From Peptoniphilus_A genitalis (GTDB taxonomy: Bacteria; Bacillota; Clostridia; Tissierellales; Peptoniphilaceae): a stretch of DNA of 64,000 nucleotides. The position numbers and the translations under genes were made by a program. Below the pieces are notes generated by a model. The model saw only the letters and a list, made by a program, of their open reading frames with translations. It did not search any database and was not told the DNA's origin. Below are positions 8,266 to 17,900 of this stretch, one piece after another. The DNA lies in NCBI RefSeq assembly GCF_949769225.1, contig NZ_CATKPB010000002.1. One strand, 5' to 3'. Position 1 is the first letter of the stretch. Each line of letters opens with the position of its first letter.

Positions 8266-9504
8266 ATTATTGTTTTCTTCTTCCAGCTCTTCTTCTATTT
8301 CTTCTTCTACAGCCTCTTTTATCTTATCGTCGTCAATAATAGATGCTTCTGCTAGCCTATCTAACTTTTGCCTATCTTTTCTACTAAATTCTAAATCATC
8401 GTCTAGTTTTTTTCTTGTAAGTTCTTCTATCTGATCACGTTTTTTACTTTCAGATTTTATTGAGTCTCTCTCTTTAAACCAGGCAATAATTAAAATTATA
8501 ATTAGGGCAGTTCCTAAGAAACCAAGTATTGGATAAAGTATTGCCATTAGCTTTTTGAATCCCATAAAGGAAAGTCCAAAGCCCAATAGGGTGAAAATTA
8601 TTAAATTTCTTTTGAACTTCTCTTCTGTTAGGGATAGTCTTCTTGCAGCAGAGTAGAATAAGGAAATGGCAGTATTAAAAATCATTCCAAAAATAACTAA
8701 AGACATTACAAGTCCCAAGTAGGGGTTAATATTGTTTAATATAACTTGCATGGGAATGTCTGCGTCTATTACATCATTAAGTCCTAAAAATACAGTTATA
8801 CCAACTAGAAAGGTTAAGATTGCAACGAGACTGCCACCTAACATTCCACCGACTCTTGCTTGTGACGAGTCAGTCCTAGTACCACCAAGTACAAAGGCCA
8901 TGGAAATACTTGAAATCATACAAAGTCCAAAATAATTTATTGTAGAAATATAAATGTTAGGTAGTGATGCTTTTAAAGTTTTTCCAAGTGCATCTAGGGC
9001 TTGAAAGTCTGGATTTGAATTTACTATTGTGTGGATAGAGCCTACTAAAGTAAAAACTAAAATTAGAGGAGTAAAAAGTCCAATTACTTTAGTTACTTTT
9101 TCAAAGTCCATCATTCCTACTACTATAATCAATATTGTACATATTAGTGAACCCACCCATGATTTCAAACCAAATTGTTGGTTTAAGTTGGAGCCTGCAC
9201 CTGCTATCATTACAAAGCCCATTAAAAAACAGTTTAAAAGCAAGGCAAAGTCCATAAACTTTGTTACAAATTTTTCTGAAACTTCTTCTAGTACATCTAT
9301 GTGACTTTCTGCTATAAAGTGGCTTCCCAGTTGAAGGATAATTCCACCTACAAAAATGTGTAGGATTCCAACTACTATTAGCCCAAAAATTCCTGGTTTC
9401 CCAAAGGAAACAAAATATTGCATAAGTTCTTGACCACTGGCTAGGCCTGCTCCTGTAAGTACGCCAACATAGGCCAGTATTATGCTTATGGTTTTCTTAT
9501 TCAT
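8263..9504 (-). CDS. YkvI-family membrane transporter (APC superfamily)
   Basis: 413 residues with about 10 membrane segments over residues 1-345, then a highly charged cytoplasmic tail ending in a Glu-rich run. The N-terminus 'GVLTGAGLASGQELMQYF' is the hallmark broken helix of the YkvI family within the APC/LeuT-fold transporters. These are probable secondary transporters of small solutes; the substrate is unknown. AGGAGA a few bases upstream supports the ATG. Single gene with its own terminators on both sides. Confidence 0.82.
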   Translation of the reverse strand: MNKKTISIILAYVGVLTGAGLASGQELMQYFVSFGKPGIFGLIVVGILHIFVGGIILQLGSHFIAESHIDVLEEVSEKFVTKFMDFALLLNCFLMGFVMIAGAGSNLNQQFGLKSWVGSLICTILIIVVGMMDFEKVTKVIGLFTPLILVFTLVGSIHTIVNSNPDFQALDALGKTLKASLPNIYISTINYFGLCMISSISMAFVLGGTRTDSSQARVGGMLGGSLVAILTFLVGITVFLGLNDVIDADIPMQVILNNINPYLGLVMSLVIFGMIFNTAISLFYSAARRLSLTEEKFKRNLIIFTLLGFGLSFMGFKKLMAILYPILGFLGTALIIILIIAWFKERDSIKSESKKRDQIEELTRKKLDDDLEFSRKDRQKLDRLAEASIIDDDKIKEAVEEEIEEELEEENNN

Positions 9505-9599
9505 TAGTTCTCCTTAATCTCAAATTAATATTCGAACTCTTATATGTTATCACAATGAGAATATATTACAAATTTGTAGTCTTTGTTTCTTTATGAAAA

Positions 9600-9637
9600 T
9601 AAAAAAAGAAAGTAATTTTAATAAGTACTTTCTTTTC
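9600..9637 (-). terminator. intrinsic terminator downstream of the unknown 507-aa gene
   Basis: AAAGAAAGTA and TACTTTCTTT stems with a TTTTTTA tail on the minus strand, 20 bases past the stop at 9656. Confidence 0.8.
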
Positions 9638-9655
9638 ATAAATTGCTTTATTAAA

Positions 9656-11179
9656 TTATTCTTCATTATACTTTTCAAGTATAAATTTTGTCTTCTCTAA
9701 TGGAAAGGGTACATCTTCTTTATAAAAGTATTCTACTTTATTGACGAAAGCTACTGCTTCATGGTTGTCAGGTCCCACAGGTACTAGGACTAAATCACCT
9801 TCTTCTATCTCATCATCTTCAGTCCTATAGTAGTAGGTCTTCTCACCACTTCCGAAGCTAAGGCTGCAATAAATATATTGTTCTTTTAATCTTCTAACTT
9901 TTTCATAAAATTTGGGGTTTAAAATTTCTTCAAAGTTATAAAAGTTTAAAGACTCCTTAAGGATTTCAGCAAAGTCAGGAAAATCTTCTGGCAAGCCTCT
10001 CTTATCAAAATCTCCTTCAATAATTTGCTGTGGCTTCTTCTCATAATCAATAGTTATCTTATATTTTCTTATCTCGTCAGGTATTCCTATAGCATCTTCA
10101 GGATTTCCTTTAACTTCTTTGAACAAGTCTTCTTCTTTAAAATTATCAAAAATAGAATCTATTAGTCCTTTCACCTCAAATTTTTGATAAACTTTGCATT
10201 CTTCCCCAATTATTTTGTTATGCTCTATTGTGTTTTCTTCCCTATTAATAATTATTGATTCCTTATAATCCCATATTGCGCGATCAAAATTTTTATCAAA
10301 AATAAATCTATCAATAGGAATTTCTGTTATTCTATGATAGTATAGGCTAAGTTTTTTTATTCTATCAGTCTTAGCTTTCCCATCAAAAACAAATAAGTCC
10401 ATTCTTCCAAGCAAGCTCCTTATAAAAAATGATAAATAAGCAAGATCCTCATGCTGGTTTTCAAACAGGGGGCCATTAAATCTATATTTTTTACCTTCTG
10501 TGTTTTCTATTACTGCATCCCAACTTCCTACATCCATAATCATAAGTTCAAAGGGATCGTACTTATCTCCAAAATATTTTTTAAGCTCATAAAAAATTCT
10601 ATAGGCTTCTTGTTTTCTAATTTTAAAGTCGATTCTCTCGAAATTTTTATTTCTCCCTATTTCTCTGGCATACTTATAAGACTTAATAGAAACTCTTCCT
10701 TCAATATCTAGGTAGATATCTTGTCCTATAATTTGACCTTCCTCAGGAAAAAGTCCGAAAGACATAGCATCCGATTTTAAAATAAAACTTTTGATTTCCC
10801 CTTTAAATAAGAATTTATCCTTTGCTGCAAGCTGATTTAAATGACTTAACGCCAAAATAAACCAATTTATATTATCTTCTTTTAAAATTTCACTTTGGTC
10901 ATAAGCCCAGTGGTTGAAATATCTCCAATTAAGAAAAATAACAGAACCCAAAAGATCAATTTCATTTACTTCATCAATAATTTTTTTTAACTTAGCTAAC
11001 TTACTTGTCTCATTTCCATATTTTCTAAGAAACTCATGTCCTAATTCTAGAGAGAAGCCAAGCTCCAGGCAATCTTCTGCCATTTTTACATCAATTAAAT
11101 CTTGAAGATTAGGATCTTCTGCAGAAAATTTATCCAACCACTTATTTGAAAATTTATAAATCTTTTTAAAATCTGTCAC
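9656..11179 (-). CDS. conserved hypothetical protein with PriA-barrel-like C-terminus
   Basis: About 507 residues, soluble, acidic, no signal peptide or membrane segment; I do not recognise the main body. It contains several aromatic-rich acidic stretches. The last ~60 residues (YYYRTEDDEIEEGDLVLVPV, then 'AVAFVNKVEY') look like the small beta barrel at the N-terminus of the primosomal helicase PriA ('Y.yr..e.l..Gd.V.VPfG...'). That is a resemblance by eye, not a proven domain. GTG at 11179 is preferred because GGGGTGG lies 6 bases upstream; an in-frame GTG at 11194 would add five residues. It is flanked by terminators and so is monocistronic. Confidence 0.7.
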   Translation of the reverse strand: MTDFKKIYKFSNKWLDKFSAEDPNLQDLIDVKMAEDCLELGFSLELGHEFLRKYGNETSKLAKLKKIIDEVNEIDLLGSVIFLNWRYFNHWAYDQSEILKEDNINWFILALSHLNQLAAKDKFLFKGEIKSFILKSDAMSFGLFPEEGQIIGQDIYLDIEGRVSIKSYKYAREIGRNKNFERIDFKIRKQEAYRIFYELKKYFGDKYDPFELMIMDVGSWDAVIENTEGKKYRFNGPLFENQHEDLAYLSFFIRSLLGRMDLFVFDGKAKTDRIKKLSLYYHRITEIPIDRFIFDKNFDRAIWDYKESIIINREENTIEHNKIIGEECKVYQKFEVKGLIDSIFDNFKEEDLFKEVKGNPEDAIGIPDEIRKYKITIDYEKKPQQIIEGDFDKRGLPEDFPDFAEILKESLNFYNFEEILNPKFYEKVRRLKEQYIYCSLSFGSGEKTYYYRTEDDEIEEGDLVLVPVGPDNHEAVAFVNKVEYFYKEDVPFPLEKTKFILEKYNEE

Positions 11180-11245
11180 ACTATTCCACCCCACTTGCTT
11201 TAAGCTAATAAATTATTATTTACTCTTATTATATTATAAATAACA

Positions 11246-11291
11246 CAAAAAAATCTCTTAAGATGCTTAGACCTCAAGAGATTTTTCTTAT
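11246..11291 (-). terminator. intrinsic terminator of ohyA
   Basis: AAAAATCTCTT and AAGAGATTTTT perfect arms flank a short loop; on the minus strand the stem runs into TTTTTTG after the oleate hydratase stop. Its symmetry would also work on the other strand. Confidence 0.8.
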
Positions 11292-11332
11292 TATATGCTA
11301 TTTAATTATTTAATTATTTAATCCTGTAATCA

Positions 11333-13126
11333 TTATATAATATTAAATTCTTTTAACATTTCTTCTATATCTGTACCTTTAATAAATTTTGCAACTTTCA
11401 TCTTTTGTAGTGGTGAAAGTGGAAGATCTGGCTTTTCACCATCTGATAGTGCAACCATACCGTTTAGAAGGTATCTTATATCATATCTTGATGCGAATAC
11501 TTCCGGTACAGCCTTTTCTACTCCGCAAAGTACATAAACTGCTTCCATTGCTGTTCTACCAGAGTATTCTGTTGTGAATACTGTATCTCTTCCTGGATCA
11601 TCAAGAGTTTCTGCAAATTGTCCTAAGAAAGCAAAGTTAACTCCACCCTTTGGAACTACGTAAGGTCTATCGCCTGCTTTTCTTGGCATAAATTGAGCTG
11701 TGATATATGGCATCATTACAGGTACTGCTGTACATGTTTCAGCAAGGGCATCAATTTCATTTACAGGTACGCCAATGTGGTATAGCCATTCTTTTGTAAT
11801 TTCCTTACCAGTACAATCTCTCATTTTCTTCTTGATGTAGTCACCTTCAACATCTGTGAATAGTCCGTAAACCCAAACACAAACATCATTTTCAGGTTGT
11901 TCTGGATATTGACCTTGTCTGTTAATTGTCCAAGACATTAACCAGCTTGAATCAACGCAAGTTACAATACCACCTGTTACAGTTTTTCCACCATAAGGGC
12001 TTCTCTTTGTAATTTTTTCAATATATTTTGGCACTGATTCGTCGTGGCAAGTTACTGTACAAGACTCCCAGTTACTCTTTTCTACATCGGAGCAGAATAC
12101 TTCAGGATTACCAAAGTCATCAGATTTTTTTGCTATGTTTTTCCACATTTCCCAGCAACCAGTTTGTTCGTCACTAAGTTCTGCTGGAGTATTGTCATCT
12201 CCATAGCTAGAATTTTCAGTCATTGATCCATTAGTAATAAAGACTAAATCATTTTCTGTTAAGTCAATAGACTTGTCATTTCCATCTTTATCTTCAGCTA
12301 TAATTTTTGTTGCAACTTTTCTATTTTCTGAAATGTCAAAGTCAACATCAGTAACCTTAATGTTGTATTGGAATTTACATCCGTGATTTTCAAGATATTT
12401 AACCATTGGTTTTACGATTGAATTGTATTGGTCATATCTTGTAAATCTAAGGGCAGATAAATTTGTAAGTCCTCCAACGTGGTGGATAAAACGATTTAAA
12501 TATAATTTCATTTCTAGAGCAGAATGCCAGTTTTCAAAGGCAAACATTGTTCTCCAAAGTGTCCAGAAGTCTGAGTTTAAAAGTCCATCTGAGAAAATAT
12601 CTTCTATAGCCTTATCTTCAAGTAGTTCATCTTGAGTCATGCAAAGTTCAGCAATTTCTTTAACTTGATCTTGAGATAGATTAAATTTACCATCGTCATA
12701 ACGTTCACCTTGTTTGTGAGTTATACGGCAATTACTAAAGTTTGGATCATCGTAGTTTGTGTAGAAATAATCGTCTAAAACACTCATTTCTGGGTCTTCT
12801 AAACTTGGGATCGAACTCCAAATATCCCATAGACATTCGAAGTGAGCTCCAGTTTCTCTACCACCACGAGCAACATATCCTCTAGTATCCATGTAATCAC
12901 CGTCAAGTGAACCACCAGGGATATCTAATTGTTCTAAGAAAGTAATTTTTTTACCTTCCATGTGAGCATCTCTAATTAAGAAACAAGCTGCAGTAAGTGA
13001 TGCAATTCCTGTTCCTACTAAGTAAGCTGATTTTTTTTCAATTCCTGCTGGCTTTCTAGCTTTTACTAATCTTTGAAAATCTCCATTAGTAAGTTTTAAT
13101 CTCTTATCATGAGTTTTAAGTTCCAT
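11333..13126 (-). CDS. ohyA: oleate hydratase (FAD-dependent)
   Basis: 597 residues, the usual length of the family. The enzyme adds water to the cis-9 double bond of oleate to give 10-hydroxystearate, a way to detoxify host unsaturated fatty acids. The FAD-binding Rossmann motif is YLVGTGIASLTAA (about residue 28); 'GGRETGAHFECLWD' is the conserved active-site region with the acid residue. The C-terminal half keeps 'PVMMPYITAQFMPR' and 'FAFLGQFAE', also family hallmarks. The ATG at 13126 is chosen because GGAGG is 5 bases upstream; longer frames (to 13204) lack a site. It lies 100 bases behind a TetR gene, probably one transcript. Confidence 0.95.
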   Translation of the reverse strand: MELKTHDKRLKLTNGDFQRLVKARKPAGIEKKSAYLVGTGIASLTAACFLIRDAHMEGKKITFLEQLDIPGGSLDGDYMDTRGYVARGGRETGAHFECLWDIWSSIPSLEDPEMSVLDDYFYTNYDDPNFSNCRITHKQGERYDDGKFNLSQDQVKEIAELCMTQDELLEDKAIEDIFSDGLLNSDFWTLWRTMFAFENWHSALEMKLYLNRFIHHVGGLTNLSALRFTRYDQYNSIVKPMVKYLENHGCKFQYNIKVTDVDFDISENRKVATKIIAEDKDGNDKSIDLTENDLVFITNGSMTENSSYGDDNTPAELSDEQTGCWEMWKNIAKKSDDFGNPEVFCSDVEKSNWESCTVTCHDESVPKYIEKITKRSPYGGKTVTGGIVTCVDSSWLMSWTINRQGQYPEQPENDVCVWVYGLFTDVEGDYIKKKMRDCTGKEITKEWLYHIGVPVNEIDALAETCTAVPVMMPYITAQFMPRKAGDRPYVVPKGGVNFAFLGQFAETLDDPGRDTVFTTEYSGRTAMEAVYVLCGVEKAVPEVFASRYDIRYLLNGMVALSDGEKPDLPLSPLQKMKVAKFIKGTDIEEMLKEFNII

Positions 13127-13225
13127 AATTTCCTCCTTATATAATTCTTTATCATTTCTTCTATCTTTATTAAAACATTTTTCTGATAAAGTATCATCTC
13201 CCAAAAGAGGATTCTTGGGTAACTT

Positions 13226-13816
13226 TTACTCAATTTCAAGTGATTGGGTAAGTTTTTCTAATTTTTCACTGCGTTTTAAAGACTCTAATATATTACCATC
13301 CATTAACTTCCCCAACCTGCGTGTAACAAGTTTAGGATCTGTCTTCATATCAGTGGCCACCCACTCAACTAAAGATGAACTGAGAGCACATTGATAAAAA
13401 TAAGCAATAAGTTTTATATCATTTTCTTGAGCTTTTGTATCCTTGGCAACTCTTCTCACATATTTTCTCATTATTTCGCCTGAAATAGAAAAAATATATT
13501 TTTCTAATTCAATTTTATAATCAGATTCATACATATGCTTTACAACTTTTTTATTTTCTAGGATAAACTTTGCAGCAGATATAAAACTCTCTTCCCAAGA
13601 TAGGGTTTCATTGAACTCTTTGATTACATCTTCAAGTTCTTCATCAAAAATTTCTTTAACAAGTTGTGGTAAATTTTCATAATGATAATAAAAAGTTTTT
13701 CTTTCTATTTTGCATTGTTTTGCTATTTCAGTCACAGTAATATTATGTAAACTCTTTTTATTCAAAAGTTTTATAAATTCTTCCTTTATTAGATTTTTTG
13801 TATAATTTTTCGCCAT
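13226..13816 (-). CDS. TetR/AcrR family regulator, likely of ohyA
   Basis: 196 residues. The N-terminal helix-turn-helix (residues 8-50, 'ITVTEIAKQCKIERKTFYYHYENLPQL', split here as ITVTEIAKQC and RKTFYYHYENL) is typical TetR. The C-terminal part resembles the DhaS/TetR_C group. It is directly upstream of ohyA on the same strand, so it probably senses a fatty acid and controls the operon and itself. The effector is inferred from context. A hairpin-forming CCCAAG/TTTTGGG lies in the gap to ohyA. GGGGGAG upstream fixes the ATG. Confidence 0.88.
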   Translation of the reverse strand: MAKNYTKNLIKEEFIKLLNKKSLHNITVTEIAKQCKIERKTFYYHYENLPQLVKEIFDEELEDVIKEFNETLSWEESFISAAKFILENKKVVKHMYESDYKIELEKYIFSISGEIMRKYVRRVAKDTKAQENDIKLIAYFYQCALSSSLVEWVATDMKTDPKLVTRRLGKLMDGNILESLKRSEKLEKLTQSLEIE

Positions 13817-13952
13817 AAAACTCCCCCATTATAAAGTCATATATATTAACCATTTTTAAAATTATTAAATAGATAAATTAGCATATTATATAGCTTAAAC
13901 TTCTAGTCTTTTATCATAGATTATAATATAATCTCAAGTATAGGAGAAGCTT

Positions 13953-14960
13953 ATGGACGAGAAAAGAAAAATTAAATTTATTTTATATGCATTTTCCCTC
14001 TTGCTTATCATAGGCACAGTGGGTTATATGATTTTATTAGATGTAGATATTGTCGACGCCTTATACATGACAGTTATAACTGTATCTACTGTTGGCTTCG
14101 GTGAAGTTGGCACAACTAGCAATTCTTCAGAAATATTTTCAGTTATAATGATATTTTTAGGAGTTGGTATTGTTGGTTATGCTTTTACAACACTTGTTGC
14201 TATGTTTGTTGAAGGTAAAGTTTCTGATTTATGGAAGGGAAGTAAAATGGATAGAAAAATTTCTGCTCTAAGTGATCATTACATAATATGTGGATCTGGA
14301 GAGCTTGCAGAAGTAATCATTAAAAAGTTTATAGATGAAAATTTAGACTTCGTAGTAATAACAGATAAACGAGAAGACCTTGATGACTACAGTCACCACA
14401 ATATATTAGTTGTTGAAGGGCAATCAACTGAAGAAAGTGTCTTACTTCATGCAGGAATTGAGAAGGCAAAAGGTCTTGTTGCTACAATGGAAACCGAGGT
14501 TGATAATATTGTTACAGTTCTTACTGCAAGAAATCTCAACAATAAAATTTATATAATCTCTAATGCAATTACAAAGTCAGGTAATGAAAAATTATTAAAA
14601 GTTGGTGCTAATAAAACCCTGTCAGCCATAGAAATATCTGGCAACAGGATGGCATCATTAATGATTAAACCAAATATTATTTCTTTTCTTGATGTTGTTA
14701 CAAGGGTTGGAGATGTAGAACTTGACCTTGAAGAAGTTATCGTAAAGAAGGGATCTTACTTAGAAAACAAAACTTTAATCGAAGCAGAAATACCAAGAAA
14801 AACTGGTCTAACTGTTTTGGCAATAAAAAAGATTGAAGATAAAAAGATGCTCTTTAACCCTCCTATTGATTATACTTTTAAGATTGGCGATGTCCTTATA
14901 ATACTTGGACGAGAAGAGCAAGTTGATAAGCTTAGAAATTTAGGCGATGAAATAAAATAA
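13953..14960 (+). CDS. potassium channel with RCK (TrkA-N/TrkA-C) domains
   Basis: 335 residues. Membrane helix 1 is at about 9-29, then a pore helix and the selectivity filter TVGFGE (about residue 47), then membrane helix 2 near 58-82. The cytoplasmic RCK domain starts 'DHYIICGSGELAE' (NAD-binding glycine motif near 115) and a TrkA-C domain occupies 250-335. This is the MthK/Kch architecture: a two-helix K+ channel gated by ligand bound to an RCK ring. GFG filter intact; asymmetry from the canonical GYG is common. A palindromic GATTATAATATAATC (13919-13933) at the promoter and AGGAG before the ATG are visible. Confidence 0.92.
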   Translation: MDEKRKIKFILYAFSLLLIIGTVGYMILLDVDIVDALYMTVITVSTVGFGEVGTTSNSSEIFSVIMIFLGVGIVGYAFTTLVAMFVEGKVSDLWKGSKMDRKISALSDHYIICGSGELAEVIIKKFIDENLDFVVITDKREDLDDYSHHNILVVEGQSTEESVLLHAGIEKAKGLVATMETEVDNIVTVLTARNLNNKIYIISNAITKSGNEKLLKVGANKTLSAIEISGNRMASLMIKPNIISFLDVVTRVGDVELDLEEVIVKKGSYLENKTLIEAEIPRKTGLTVLAIKKIEDKKMLFNPPIDYTFKIGDVLIILGREEQVDKLRNLGDEIK

Positions 14961-14997
14961 TTTATATATAAGTTTAGACATTAAAGGGGGGAATTGA

Positions 14998-15900
14998 TTG
15001 AAGAACAAAAGTAAGATGAGAGGTTTATTTTTTGCATCTTTAGGTGCTATGAGCTGGGGAATATCTGGTGTGTGTAGTCAGTATCTTTTTATGAATTATA
15101 ATGTTGATTCATCTTGGTTAACGGCTATACGCATGGTCTTATCAGGGATTCTACTTTTAATTTTATCAGCCTTTAAAGATAAGGATAAGGTAATAAAAAT
15201 TTGGACTAATCCAAAAGATGTTGGATGGCTTTTTTCCTTTTCCATTTTAGGACTTTTAATGTGTCAGTACACTTATGTAAGTGCTATAAAATATTCAGAC
15301 TCAGCAACTGCAACAGTCCTTCAAAGCCTTAACGTAGTTATAATGATCGTCTTTATGTCCATAGTGACAAGAACAAAAATGAAGTTCTCACAAGTTCTAG
15401 CTGTTTTTTTAGCTGTGTTAGGAACCTACTTAATCTCAACTGGTGGAAATCCCCGAAACATGACAATTTCTACAGCAGGGCTTATCTTTGGATTGTTATC
15501 TGCTGTGGGAGTTATCACATATACACTTTTTTCCAGACCTATTATTGTTAAATGGGGCAACATACTTGTAACTGGTTGGGGTATGCTCATCGGTGGTCTT
15601 GTAATATCCATAATTACCAAGGCTTGGATTATACCAAAGGATCTTGACTTCATAGCATGGCTAATGATAGCAATAATAATAGTTGTAGGTACAGCCGGTG
15701 GCTTCTCCATCTTCCTTGAAGGTGTAAAGCATATTGGTCCGGTTAAGGCAACCTTAATTGGATGTCTTGAGCCAGCTTCAGCTACTTTGCTTGCTGCTAT
15801 ATTCTTAGGAATGAGATTTTCATTAGTAGAGTTAACAGGTTTTTTCTGTATACTCTTGACTGTCTTTTTATCAGTTAAAGACAAAGAAGCAGAAAATTAA
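14998..15900 (+). CDS. EamA/DMT-superfamily transporter
   Basis: 300 residues and ten predicted membrane helices in two repeated EamA halves. The N-terminal 'GAMSWGISGVCSQYL' and the second-half 'GLLSAVGVITYTLFSRP' are typical of drug/metabolite transporters that export amino acids or metabolites; specificity cannot be read. The TTG start is supported by GGGGGG at 14985-14991, 6 bases upstream; an ATG at 15016 is a weaker choice. It follows the K+ channel by 37 bases on the same strand and may be co-transcribed. Confidence 0.85.
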   Translation: MKNKSKMRGLFFASLGAMSWGISGVCSQYLFMNYNVDSSWLTAIRMVLSGILLLILSAFKDKDKVIKIWTNPKDVGWLFSFSILGLLMCQYTYVSAIKYSDSATATVLQSLNVVIMIVFMSIVTRTKMKFSQVLAVFLAVLGTYLISTGGNPRNMTISTAGLIFGLLSAVGVITYTLFSRPIIVKWGNILVTGWGMLIGGLVISIITKAWIIPKDLDFIAWLMIAIIIVVGTAGGFSIFLEGVKHIGPVKATLIGCLEPASATLLAAIFLGMRFSLVELTGFFCILLTVFLSVKDKEAEN

Positions 15901-15975
15901 GCTAGACTTTGTAAAAATTTTATTAGACCTTTCAAGTTATTTTATAAGTATCATAATGTAATTATTATTTTGTAA

Positions 15976-16030
15976 TAAGACAAAAGCATCTAGCTTTATG
16001 GTGACCCCATAAGGATAGATGCTTTTTTAA
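15976..16030 (+). terminator. intrinsic terminator after the EamA gene
   Basis: AAAAGCATCTA and TAGATGCTTTTTT arms flanking a loop with its own short GGTGACC hairpin; T-run at 16021-16027. With the A-rich left edge it may also serve the minus-strand gene at 16032. Confidence 0.8.
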
Positions 16031-16031
16031 T

Positions 16032-16529
16032 TCAATTATTTTTTCTTCTAAACCAAGGGATTACTCTATTTACTTCATTTAAATATATTTCATATTCCTT
16101 CCCAAATTCATTTTTTAACCATTTTTCTTCTGTGTTTTTCATCAATATTGTTAGGAACGCCCAGAAGCCTAAGGGCAGTATTAATAAAATATAGTTTGCT
16201 GTAAGTAAAAGAATGCCTGTAAAGATAAATATAAATGCTGAGTAGACAGGATTTCTTACAAATCCGTAGACTCCACTTGTAATCAACTTTTTCTCTTTAA
16301 CTTTTTTATTTATTTTTTGAACTATTGCAGCCTCTATCCATAAATATAAGCCAAATAGTATTAGGAGAAATCCAAAAATAATAAAAAATATTTTTCCCTC
16401 GGTAAATTCTCCTGCATATAAGTATCCTTTAATATGTAGATATACTCCTAACATTGTTAAAAATAAACAGGTTAGGACATAAATTGGTCCGACCCCAAAA
16501 GCTGGCATTTTAAATTCTTTTGATTTCAT
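16032..16529 (-). CDS. isoprenylcysteine carboxyl methyltransferase-family membrane protein
   Basis: 165 residues with four to five membrane segments and the family motif 'GVYGFVRNPVYSAFIF' (about 95-110), followed by 'WLKNEFGKEYEIYLNEVNR' near the end; both are typical of the ICMT/PEMT (NnrU-like) SAM-dependent methyltransferases. Bacterial members methylate lipids or small molecules; the substrate is unknown. I use ATG 16529, with GAGGG (16536-16540) 6 bases upstream; the TTG at 16535 abuts that site and is unlikely. Confidence 0.85.
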   Translation of the reverse strand: MKSKEFKMPAFGVGPIYVLTCLFLTMLGVYLHIKGYLYAGEFTEGKIFFIIFGFLLILFGLYLWIEAAIVQKINKKVKEKKLITSGVYGFVRNPVYSAFIFIFTGILLLTANYILLILPLGFWAFLTILMKNTEEKWLKNEFGKEYEIYLNEVNRVIPWFRRKNN

Positions 16530-16633
16530 TTTCAACCCTCAGTGATTTTTATAAATTTAATAATTCCCTTTCTTCCACCACGTAAATTGATGTTACCGAA
16601 GTAAAGCTTCTTTAAAAAAATAGTTTATTAAGT

Positions 16634-17260
16634 TCATTCCCTATCTCCTTTTATAAAATAATCGCAACAATCTGCTCCATTTGCTATGGTATCTTTTCTG
16701 TGAAGTACCCCATGTTGAAGACTTATCATAAGCTCATCCAATTCACAGAATAAAGGCATTAATTCAGCTACTCCTAGCTTCTTTGTGTAAGCACAAATGG
16801 GGCAACGAGTAATTCTATAATAACAAGCTCCCTCATAAGGTTCTCCCTCAAAATCAACTTTAAAGGATGTTGGATATAGCTTTTCTTTTTCCTCTGTGTA
16901 CCACTTGTAATACTTAAGTATATTTTTCTTATTAGCCTTTTTGCCTCTTTTAGTATTAAGATTAGTTAAGGAAAAATACCATCTAAATGAATAAAGGGCT
17001 CTTCTCATCATTTCTTGTACTATTTCAGGAGGAATATTTTTCTCACTTGCTATATAAGGAGCAACAAAAGCAAGGGCGAACATCTCATTGTATGCCATGG
17101 GATTGTCATCGCCTATATCATCAGCCTCTTCTATTAATTTTCGATAAACTATCTTACTTTTTTTGATTACTTCTCTAGCATAATCATGTCCATAATTTTC
17201 TAGTAAGACTTTTTTCATAGGATATTTAAATAGATTGAAATAAAATCCATGGTATTTCAT
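16634..17260 (-). CDS. L-2-amino-thiazoline-4-carboxylic acid hydrolase family protein
   Basis: 208 residues. The C-terminal part carries the family's cysteine pattern 'TRCPICAYTKKLG', then 'PLFCELDELM' and a final 'ANGADCCDYFI', matching the ATC_hydrolase domain. The founding enzyme opens L-2-amino-thiazoline-4-carboxylate to N-carbamoyl-cysteine, but most members in anaerobes are uncharacterised, so only the family is claimed. It lies just downstream (32 bases) of a SAM methyltransferase gene on the same strand, probably one operon. No signal peptide. Confidence 0.75.
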   Translation of the reverse strand: MKYHGFYFNLFKYPMKKVLLENYGHDYAREVIKKSKIVYRKLIEEADDIGDDNPMAYNEMFALAFVAPYIASEKNIPPEIVQEMMRRALYSFRWYFSLTNLNTKRGKKANKKNILKYYKWYTEEKEKLYPTSFKVDFEGEPYEGACYYRITRCPICAYTKKLGVAELMPLFCELDELMISLQHGVLHRKDTIANGADCCDYFIKGDRE

Positions 17261-17291
17261 AATTTATCCCTTGCACCTTTCTTTAAATTAT

Positions 17292-17900
17292 TTACTTTGT
17301 TGCAATAAATAAGATTTGTTCCTTTTTATCTAAATAATACTCACATTTAAAACCAATATCTGTGAGCATTTTTGTCAAATCCTTTGGTGTGTAAACTTTG
17401 AGATTTATAACTCTCGATAGTTTCCTAACATCTTTTCTTTTCATAGAAGAAACTTCATTACATATTAAAAATTTTCCATCTTTCTTTAGCACTCTATAAA
17501 TTTCCTTAAAGCATTCCTCTATATCACTCCAGAAATAAATAGTTTCAAAAGCTGTAACAACATCTATTGATTCATCTTCAAAAGGAAGGCTTTTTACATC
17601 TCCTAATAGGATTTTACATCTTCCAGACTCTATTGCCTCTTTATTTCTCTCACTTGTTATTTTTACACTTGCTTCTGAGTGATCAAGGCCATAAACTTTA
17701 TCAGCTTTAGTCAAAAAATATTCTATGTTACGTCCTCCACCACATCCCAAATCTAGGACAGTATAATCTTCAGAAATATTTAAGTAAGACCTACCCCACT
17801 TTGCTAATTTTTCATGCCCTTTATTCATACTCTTTAACATAAATCTTCCACAAAAATTATCTTTTGGCTTTCTAAAATTTTCTAAGAAACTCTTAAACAT
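17292..17900 (-). CDS. class I SAM-dependent methyltransferase
   Basis: 202 residues. SAM-binding motif I 'VLDLGCGGGRNIEYF' (about 50-64), acidic motif II 'VYGLDHSE', then 'ILLGDVKSLPFEDESIDVV' (motifs III-IV): a Methyltransf_11-type small-molecule methyltransferase. The substrate is unknown; the neighbouring ATC-hydrolase-like gene suggests a small metabolic operon. ATG 17900 is preferred: GGAGG (17906-17910) is 5 bases upstream, whereas the alternative GTG at 17906 lies inside that site. The promoter region carries TGATATAAT (extended -10) on the minus strand. Confidence 0.88.
   Translation of the reverse strand: MFKSFLENFRKPKDNFCGRFMLKSMNKGHEKLAKWGRSYLNISEDYTVLDLGCGGGRNIEYFLTKADKVYGLDHSEASVKITSERNKEAIESGRCKILLGDVKSLPFEDESIDVVTAFETIYFWSDIEECFKEIYRVLKKDGKFLICNEVSSMKRKDVRKLSRVINLKVYTPKDLTKMLTDIGFKCEYYLDKKEQILFIATK

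Noticed and set aside
13919..13933. 15-bp palindrome GATTATAATATAATC as an operator
   Set aside because: It is nearly all A/T and overlaps the -10 itself, so symmetry may be trivial.
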